Positions 6,241-11,038 of a DNA stretch of 11,038 nt are shown here, piece by piece. Made by a program: the position numbers and the translations under genes. This stretch comes from Rickettsiales bacterium. GTDB taxonomy: Bacteria > Pseudomonadota > Alphaproteobacteria > Rickettsiales > UBA1997. Every line of letters begins with the position of its first letter. The stretch's first letter is position 1. The notes beneath the pieces are model-generated. The model saw nothing but the letters and a program-made list of their open reading frames with translations, was not told where the DNA came from and did no database searches. The stretch spans positions 1 through 11,038 of the forward strand of contig CANEUR010000017.1 of NCBI GenBank assembly GCA_947441875.1, in the 5' to 3' direction.

Positions 6241-6764
6241 ACTCCTACATAACCACCACATCTTCTTTGCAAGAAACCGATTTTGGTAAACTGCCTCAAG
6301 AAGTTATAAATCAAGGTTTTTTAACTGCCAAACTCGATGATTTAATAAATTGGGCAAGGTCTGGTTCGCTTTGGCCCATGACTTTCGGCTTGGCTTGTTG
6401 TGCGGTTGAAATGATGCAAACCGCAGCTAGTCGATATGATATTGACAGATTTGGCATGGTTTTTCGTCCATCGCCAAGGCAATCCGATGTCATGATTGTT
6501 GCCGGCACTCTTACCAATAAAATGGCTCCTGCTTTACGCAAAGTCTACGATCAAATGTCGGAGCCAAGATATGTGGTTTCTATGGGTAGTTGTGCCAATG
6601 GCGGAGGTTATTATCATTATTCTTACTCGGTTGTTAGGGGTTGCGATCGTATTGTGCCTGTTGATGTTTATGTGCCGGGTTGCCCGCCAACTGCCGAAGC
6701 TTTACTTTATGGTCTGATGGTTTTACAAAATAAAATCAGCAGAACTAAAAATTTTACTCGATAA
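6234..6764 (+). CDS. nuoB: NADH-quinone oxidoreductase subunit B
   Basis: This peripheral-arm subunit carries iron-sulfur cluster N2, the last electron donor to quinone. The four cluster cysteines are visible: the tandem Cys55-Cys56 in GLACCAVEMM, Cys120 in MGSCANGG, and Cys150 in VPGCPPT. The frame is open further upstream, inside nuoA, but I chose the ATG at 6234. It has the best ribosome-binding site in the window (GAGGTG at 6221-6226, 7 nt spacing), gives a normal 176-residue NuoB, and overlaps nuoA by 7 nt, which suggests translational coupling. nuoC follows after 3 nt. Confidence 0.95.
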   Translation: MVNSYITTTSSLQETDFGKLPQEVINQGFLTAKLDDLINWARSGSLWPMTFGLACCAVEMMQTAASRYDIDRFGMVFRPSPRQSDVMIVAGTLTNKMAPALRKVYDQMSEPRYVVSMGSCANGGGYYHYSYSVVRGCDRIVPVDVYVPGCPPTAEALLYGLMVLQNKISRTKNFTR

Positions 6765-6767
6765 ATT

Positions 6768-7370
6768 ATGTTTTTAGATTTAACTAAACAAGAGATTTAT
6801 ATTAAAGAAAATTTTAAACAAACTTCTTTACAAACTTCAATTACTAACGATAATTTAATTATTATTTGCCCAGTTGAAAAAATCATTAATTTTCTTAACT
6901 TTTTAAAACAAGATATCGCTCTTTCTTTTAAAACTTTGGTCGATCTTTTCGCTTCCGATATGCTTTATTTAAAGACAACTCGCTTTGAAGTGGTGTATAA
7001 TTTGCTTAGCTATAAATTAAACAGCCGAATTACTGTAAAAGTTTGTCTTGAAAGCACACAAATAAAAGTTCCAACAGTCATTAATGTTTTTAGTTCTGCT
7101 GGTTGGTATGAAAGAGAAGTTTTTGATATGTATGGCATTTATTTTGAAAATCACCCAGATCTGCGTCGAATTCTTACCGATTATAATTTTGTGGGGCATC
7201 CTTTACAAAAAGATTTTCCTCTCACTGGTTACCAAGAAGTTCGATATAGCGAAGAGTTACAACAGGTAGTTTATGAGCCAGTGAAACTTACTCAAGAATT
7301 TCGTAATTTTGATTTTGATATGCCTTGGCATGGTCCACAAAATAATAATAACAAAAACTCTGATCAATGA
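6768..7370 (+). CDS. nuoC: NADH-quinone oxidoreductase subunit C
   Basis: The 200-residue 30-kDa-type subunit belongs to the complex I peripheral arm near the quinone site, where it contacts NuoB and NuoD. The family signature is clear from about residue 110: WYEREVFDMYGIYFENHPDLRRIL, then DYNFVGHPLQKDFPLTGY and RYSEE, with the C-terminal EFRNFDFDMPW. The last few residues form an Asn-rich tail. It is not fused to NuoD, and nuoD does not follow. The TGA stop at 7368-7370 overlaps the ATG of the next small membrane-protein gene (ATGA). Together with nuoA and nuoB this is a three-gene nuo cluster, so the remaining subunits must be encoded elsewhere. Confidence 0.95.
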   Translation: MFLDLTKQEIYIKENFKQTSLQTSITNDNLIIICPVEKIINFLNFLKQDIALSFKTLVDLFASDMLYLKTTRFEVVYNLLSYKLNSRITVKVCLESTQIKVPTVINVFSSAGWYEREVFDMYGIYFENHPDLRRILTDYNFVGHPLQKDFPLTGYQEVRYSEELQQVVYEPVKLTQEFRNFDFDMPWHGPQNNNNKNSDQ

Positions 7371-7747
7371 AAAAAATTTGGCAATCTTTTTATAAAGCAT
7401 CATTAGGGCAAGAAAATGTTAAAACAGTAGAAGTTTTTTGGTTTTTATTCTTGTGTTTTATATTTTATGTTGTTTACAAAATTAACTCTTACTTGCAATT
7501 GCACTATTTTTTAGTATCCTGGTTACTTTCTCTGTTTTTTGCATGGCATATTTATGCAGTTTATAAATGTAAACCTATTGAAAATGAAACTTTAACCAAA
7601 GAAGAGCAGCAGCTTGTGCAAATTAAAAAACCAAATTCTTTATTAAAAAAAATATTATTACAAGAACCAATTTCTAAGCCAAGCTGGAGGCAAATAGTGG
7701 TAATAATTGATATTTTATTACTTTTATCGGCACTTTCGTGGTTGTAG
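7367..7747 (+). CDS. Small three-helix membrane protein of unknown function
   Basis: I do not recognise this 126-residue protein. It has three likely transmembrane segments (about 21-37, 44-65 and 108-125). A hydrophilic loop of about 40 residues lies between the second and third, rich in Lys, Glu and Gln. The N-terminus is basic, and the protein ends directly after the third helix with SWL. There are no obvious cofactor-binding motifs. It overlaps nuoC by 4 nt (ATGA), so translation is probably coupled to complex I genes, and it occupies the place where nuoD would be expected. A role in complex I assembly or membrane anchoring is possible but rests on position only. Coding is supported by the start overlap, the clean stop, and hydrophobic segments with sensible composition. 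Confidence 0.7.
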   Translation: MKKIWQSFYKASLGQENVKTVEVFWFLFLCFIFYVVYKINSYLQLHYFLVSWLLSLFFAWHIYAVYKCKPIENETLTKEEQQLVQIKKPNSLLKKILLQEPISKPSWRQIVVIIDILLLLSALSWL

Positions 7748-7767
7748 AAATATTGATATTAATCACC

Positions 7768-7858
7768 TTATCGAACTTTACCTGCTCCCAAATTTGTTAT
7801 CAAAGATAGTAAATTTACCCTCCCCATAGGAGAGGATGATTTAGATCAAAAACTGGAG
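7768..7858. repeat. Intergenic segment of higher GC with a short palindrome
   Basis: By hand count, 33 of 91 bases are G or C (36%), clearly above the other intergenic DNA here. CCTCCCC and GGAGAGG (7819-7825, 7829-7835) form a 7-bp stem with one mismatch and a 3-nt loop. No T-run follows, so it is not a standard terminator. The pyrC frame is open through the segment back to a TAA at 7760-7762, but has no start codon. It may be a remnant of a mobile palindromic element or of a lost gene; that is inference. Confidence 0.35.
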
Positions 7859-7885
7859 AATTTATCAAAATTTATTTTAAAAATT

Positions 7886-9238
7886 ATGCCACAATTTACA
7901 CTTCCTTATCAAAATAAAAATCATCAAAATAAAAACACCGATTTTTCTATTTTATATCAAAATGCCCGAATTATTGATCCGGCAACTGGTTATGATTGTC
8001 TTGGTAATTTGCTTACTATCGGCAATAAAATTGTTGATTTTGGTCCTAATTTACAAGCTTCGGCAAATTTAGTTATCGATTGCAAACAGCATATTTTAGC
8101 TCCCGGTCTTATCGATTTACAGGTACATTTTCGCGATCCAGGGCAACATCATAAAGAAACTTTACAAACTGGCTCTGCCTCTGCGGTGACAGGTGGAATT
8201 ACCACTGTGGTGTGTCAGCCTAATACTATTCCTTGCCTTGATTCGGTTTTTACTCTTGAATATCTAAAACTCAAAGCCAAAGAATCTGCTTATTGTAATG
8301 TTTTAGCTTATGCTTGTATTACTAAAAATATGCAAGGTCAAGAACTTACTGAAATGAACTTATTAAAACAAGCTGGTGCAGTTGGTTTTACCGACGATGG
8401 TTTGCCTATAATGAATGCTAATATCATGAGAAGAGCCTTTGAAATTAGTAAAGATCTCAACATAGTGGTTGCTCAACATGCCGAAGATTTAAACTTATCT
8501 AATAAGGGTTGTATTAACGAAGGTGCAGTTGCTCATCAACTTGGAGTAAGAGGTATTCCCAATATTTCAGAATCGGTAATTGTCGAAAGAGATTTGGCTA
8601 TTTTAGAGGCAATTAAAGGCAAATATCATTTACTCCATGTTTCAACTAAAGAAGCCTTGCAAGCCATTGCCAGAGCAAAAGATAAAGGTTTGTTGGCAAC
8701 TGTTGAGGTGGCTCCGCATCATTTCACCTTAACTGAGGAGCAGGTTTTAATTTCTGGTACTAATGCTAAAATGAATCCACCGCTTCGCTCACAATCAGAT
8801 AAACAAGCTTTAATTGATGGCTTAAAATCAGGGTTAATTGATGCAATTGCCACCGATCATGCTCCTCACGATTTAGCATCTAAAGACAAACCTTTGCAAG
8901 AAGCTTCTTTTGGTATTGTTGGAGTAGAAACTTTATTATGTTTGTCGCTTGATTTATATCATCAAAAACTATTAACTTTACCGCAAGTGTTGGCAAAACT
9001 CACTTGTAATCCAGCAAAAATCATTAATTTAAACAAAGGTATTATTGCCAAAAATGCTATTGCCGATTTGGTGTTGATAGATCTTAATTTTGCTTGGCAA
9101 ATTGATAGCAATAAATTTTGTAGTAAATCAAAAAATTCGCCTTTTGATGGCTTTAAAACTAAAGGTAAAGCATTGCTTACTGTGGTTGATGGCATTATTG
9201 TATTTGACGATTTTACTAAAAATAACAACAATTGTTAA
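7886..9238 (+). CDS. pyrC: Dihydroorotase, class I
   Basis: The 450-residue amidohydrolase cyclises carbamoyl aspartate to dihydroorotate, step 3 of UMP synthesis. Metal and substrate motifs follow class I spacing: DLQVHFRDPG (77-86), FTDDG with Asp171, His198 in AQHAED, His251 in HLLHVSTKEA, NPPLRS (297-302), and the catalytic Asp324 in ATDHAPHD. The first His of the usual HxH motif is Gln79 here; the second, His81, is retained. The first ~20 residues, rich in Asn, Gln and Lys, are an extra leader before the usual start of the family (SILYQNARIIDP); no better-placed ATG exists. The ABC ATPase gene follows after 3 nt and pyrB after that, suggesting a pyrC-ABC-pyrB unit. The Gln change leaves some doubt about activity, but conservation elsewhere argues for a real enzyme. 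Confidence 0.92.
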   Translation: MPQFTLPYQNKNHQNKNTDFSILYQNARIIDPATGYDCLGNLLTIGNKIVDFGPNLQASANLVIDCKQHILAPGLIDLQVHFRDPGQHHKETLQTGSASAVTGGITTVVCQPNTIPCLDSVFTLEYLKLKAKESAYCNVLAYACITKNMQGQELTEMNLLKQAGAVGFTDDGLPIMNANIMRRAFEISKDLNIVVAQHAEDLNLSNKGCINEGAVAHQLGVRGIPNISESVIVERDLAILEAIKGKYHLLHVSTKEALQAIARAKDKGLLATVEVAPHHFTLTEEQVLISGTNAKMNPPLRSQSDKQALIDGLKSGLIDAIATDHAPHDLASKDKPLQEASFGIVGVETLLCLSLDLYHQKLLTLPQVLAKLTCNPAKIINLNKGIIAKNAIADLVLIDLNFAWQIDSNKFCSKSKNSPFDGFKTKGKALLTVVDGIIVFDDFTKNNNNC

Positions 9239-9241
9239 CTT

Positions 9242-10159
9242 ATGATTGTTATCGAAAATCTGCACAAAACTTACCAAAAATCCGCTAAATCACAACCAAA
9301 AAAAGCTCTTGATGGCATAAATTTACAAATAAAACAAGGTTCGTTTTTTGGTTTACTAGGGCCAAACGGAGCTGGTAAATCAACCATCATTAATATTTTG
9401 GCTGGCTTGGTAAATAAAACCAGTGGTAAAGTTGTGGTTGCAGGTTTTAATATCGATACCCACTCTTGCCAAAGTAAATATAAAATTGGCATTGTTCCAC
9501 AAGAATTAATAATTGATCCTTTTTTTAATGTTTACGAAACTCTCGAAATTTATGCTGGCTATTTTGGAGTGCCAAAGTCTCAACGCAAAACCGCCCAAAT
9601 TATTGAGGCTTTAGGGCTTGTTGATAAAGCAAAATCAGCCCCTAGAGCATTATCTGGCGGTATGAGAAGAAGGCTTTTGGTGGCAAAAGCTTTGGTTCAT
9701 AACCCCGAAATTTTGGTGCTTGACGAACCAACCGCAGGAGTTGATGTTGAGCTACGAAATCAGCTTTGGGCTTATGTGCAGAGTTTAAATAAACAAGGAA
9801 CCACAGTATTGCTTACCACTCATTATTTAACCGAAGCCGAACAACTTTGCAACGAGATTGCTGTTATTAATAAAGGTAAGGTTGTGGCTTGCGATAGCAA
9901 ACAAAATTTGTTAAATAGTTTATCTGAAAAACAATTAATTATTCACACTAAACAATTGTTGCCTGCTAATTTTACATTGCCAAACCTTGATTTTAAATTA
10001 AGCGAAGCAAATGAAATTATTATTAATTATAATCCAAATTATATCTCAATTACCGATATTTTGTGGCAAGTGACAGCGCAAAACCTCGATATTCTCGATA
10101 TTTCTACCAAACAACCCGATTTAGAACAAGTTTTTCAACATATTGTGCAAGAAAAATGA
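9242..10159 (+). CDS. ABC-2-type transporter ATP-binding protein
   Basis: The 305-residue protein is a complete nucleotide-binding subunit of the CcmA/YadG type (COG1131). Walker A GPNGAGKST is at 40-48, the Q-loop Gln87 in GIVPQE, the signature LSGG at 137-140, Walker B LVLDEP at 158-163, the D-loop GVD, and the switch His194 in TTHYLTEAE. About 80 residues follow as a C-terminal extension, as in YadG. Such proteins drive export of drugs, polysaccharides or lipids with an ABC-2 permease. No permease gene is adjacent in the window, so the substrate is unknown. It starts 3 nt after pyrC and its stop overlaps the pyrB start (ATGA), placing it inside a pyrimidine operon. Confidence 0.93.
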   Translation: MIVIENLHKTYQKSAKSQPKKALDGINLQIKQGSFFGLLGPNGAGKSTIINILAGLVNKTSGKVVVAGFNIDTHSCQSKYKIGIVPQELIIDPFFNVYETLEIYAGYFGVPKSQRKTAQIIEALGLVDKAKSAPRALSGGMRRRLLVAKALVHNPEILVLDEPTAGVDVELRNQLWAYVQSLNKQGTTVLLTTHYLTEAEQLCNEIAVINKGKVVACDSKQNLLNSLSEKQLIIHTKQLLPANFTLPNLDFKLSEANEIIINYNPNYISITDILWQVTAQNLDILDISTKQPDLEQVFQHIVQEK

Positions 10160-11038
10160 ATAATCTACTTTCTATTTTGCCTTTAAAACCAGAGCAAATA
10201 TTGCAAATACTCGATGTAGCTAAGTTTTATTATCACAATCATAAACAATATTTTGATATTTTAAAAGGCAAATTGCTAGTGAATTTTTTTTTCGAAAACT
10301 CCACCAGAACCAGAATGTCTTTCGAATTATCGGCAAAAAAAATGGGAGCCGAAGTTATTAACCTCGATATTTCGCTTTCATCTTTAAAAAAAGGCGAAAC
10401 AATTATCGACACTGCCAAAACAATTTCGGCGATGGAGCCAGATTTTGTAGCAATTCGTCATAATTCTAGTGGTATTTTACAGATTATACAAAAACATATT
10501 TCAGCTAGTCTAATTAATGCAGGTGATGGCACCAACGAACATCCATCACAAGCTTTGCTCGATGCCTTTACTATTTTAGAGCATAAAAAAACTCTAACAG
10601 ATTTAAAAATAGCAATTTGTGGCGATGTTTTGCACTCAAGAGTTGCTCGATCTAATATTTTTTTACTTAGTAAATTTGGCTGTAAAATCAAGATTAGCAC
10701 TCCACCCACTCTTGTTCCTTTTGGCTATGAGCAATGGTTGAAAAATTATAATGTAAAAATCTGCCCAAGCTTACCAACAACAATTGCCGATGCCGATGTT
10801 ATCATGATGCTTCGCCTACAGCAAGAAAGAATGGAAAGTTGCTATATAGCTTCTTTTGATGAATATTTTCAGCTTTATGGTTTGGATAATCACAAAATTA
10901 AATTAGCACCTAAGGCAATTATTTTGCATCCAGGACCAATTAATCGTCAAGTTGAAATAGATGCTAGTCTTGCTTACGATAGCCAAAAATCTTGCATTTT
11001 AAACCAAGTAAAAGCAGGAGTGGCGGTTCGCATGGCAA
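10156..11038 (+). CDS. pyrB: Aspartate carbamoyltransferase catalytic subunit, 3' end missing
   Basis: From the ATG at 10156 the frame runs open to the right edge: 294 residues of an expected 300-310, so about 10-20 C-terminal residues are cut off by the window. The enzyme condenses carbamoyl phosphate with aspartate, step 2 of UMP synthesis. Carbamoyl-phosphate motif STRTR is at 49-53, SLKKGET at 76-82, HPSQALLD at 129-136, GDVLHSRVARSN at 156-167, MLRLQQER at 218-225 and HPGPINR at 258-264. All catalytic signatures are intact. It overlaps the ABC ATPase gene by 4 nt. No pyrI regulatory subunit is seen, as is normal outside enterobacteria. Confidence 0.95.
   Translation, partial: MNNLLSILPLKPEQILQILDVAKFYYHNHKQYFDILKGKLLVNFFFENSTRTRMSFELSAKKMGAEVINLDISLSSLKKGETIIDTAKTISAMEPDFVAIRHNSSGILQIIQKHISASLINAGDGTNEHPSQALLDAFTILEHKKTLTDLKIAICGDVLHSRVARSNIFLLSKFGCKIKISTPPTLVPFGYEQWLKNYNVKICPSLPTTIADADVIMMLRLQQERMESCYIASFDEYFQLYGLDNHKIKLAPKAIILHPGPINRQVEIDASLAYDSQKSCILNQVKAGVAVRMA

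Noticed and set aside
7836..7843. Possible leader peptide after AGGAGAGG (ATG at 7836)
   Set aside because: It encodes only two codons before TAG; the purine run is better explained as one arm of the local palindrome.
9939..9947. Third TTATTCACA site
   Set aside because: A lone copy inside the ABC ATPase coding sequence with no cluster around it; about what chance gives in DNA this AT-rich.
10458..10709. Minus-strand open frame of 83 codons
   Set aside because: It is antisense to pyrB, whose catalytic motifs run through the same stretch.
1..11038. CRISPR array, tRNA, rRNA, insertion sequence or phage genes
   Set aside because: I saw no regularly spaced long repeats, no cloverleaf-like or rRNA-like segments, and no transposase or integrase motifs in any frame.

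Overview
The window looks like chromosomal DNA from an AT-rich alphaproteobacterium with a small genome, Rickettsiales-like or another streamlined lineage. The grounds are very AT-rich composition, alphaproteobacterial-type NuoA/B/C, AmgK and HemE, the standard genetic code (TGA is used as stop), few clear Shine-Dalgarno sites, and hemE beside a repeat-dense non-coding region, as at the replication origins of Caulobacter, Rickettsia and Wolbachia. Histidine (hisC, hisF) and pyrimidine (pyrC, pyrB) genes suggest more biosynthesis than in most obligate intracellular Rickettsiales. I cannot name a genus.

Layout. Bases 1-698 hold the 3' end of an unrecognised plus-strand gene with an Asn/Gln/Pro/Thr-rich linker. 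It converges on a tight minus-strand operon read from 3800 down to 717: hemE (uroporphyrinogen decarboxylase), hisC (histidinol-phosphate aminotransferase) and an AmgK-type sugar kinase, with 6-nt gaps. Bases 3801-4095 are non-coding. They contain seven exact copies of TTATTAACA in both orientations, framed by two inverted TTATTCACA DnaA-box-like sites. I read this as a candidate chromosomal origin, which is the most interesting item in the window.

Everything to the right is on the plus strand: bolA (4096), a cytochrome b561 (4498), hisF (5023), nuoA-nuoB-nuoC (5833-7370), a small three-helix membrane protein of unknown function overlapping nuoC by 4 nt (7367-7747), then pyrC (7886), an ABC-2-type ATPase (9242) and pyrB (10156, cut by the right edge). 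The last three have a 3-nt gap and a 4-nt overlap, so they look like one transcription unit.

How the genes fit together: HemE supplies heme, which the cytochrome b561 could use. NuoA/B/C belong to respiratory complex I, but nuoD does not follow. PyrC and PyrB catalyse steps 3 and 2 of UMP synthesis and are separated by an ABC ATPase without a permease. The gene order has the look of a reduced genome whose ancestral operons have been broken and re-joined. Transcription runs away from 3801-4095 on both sides and GC skew appears to flip there, as expected at an origin.
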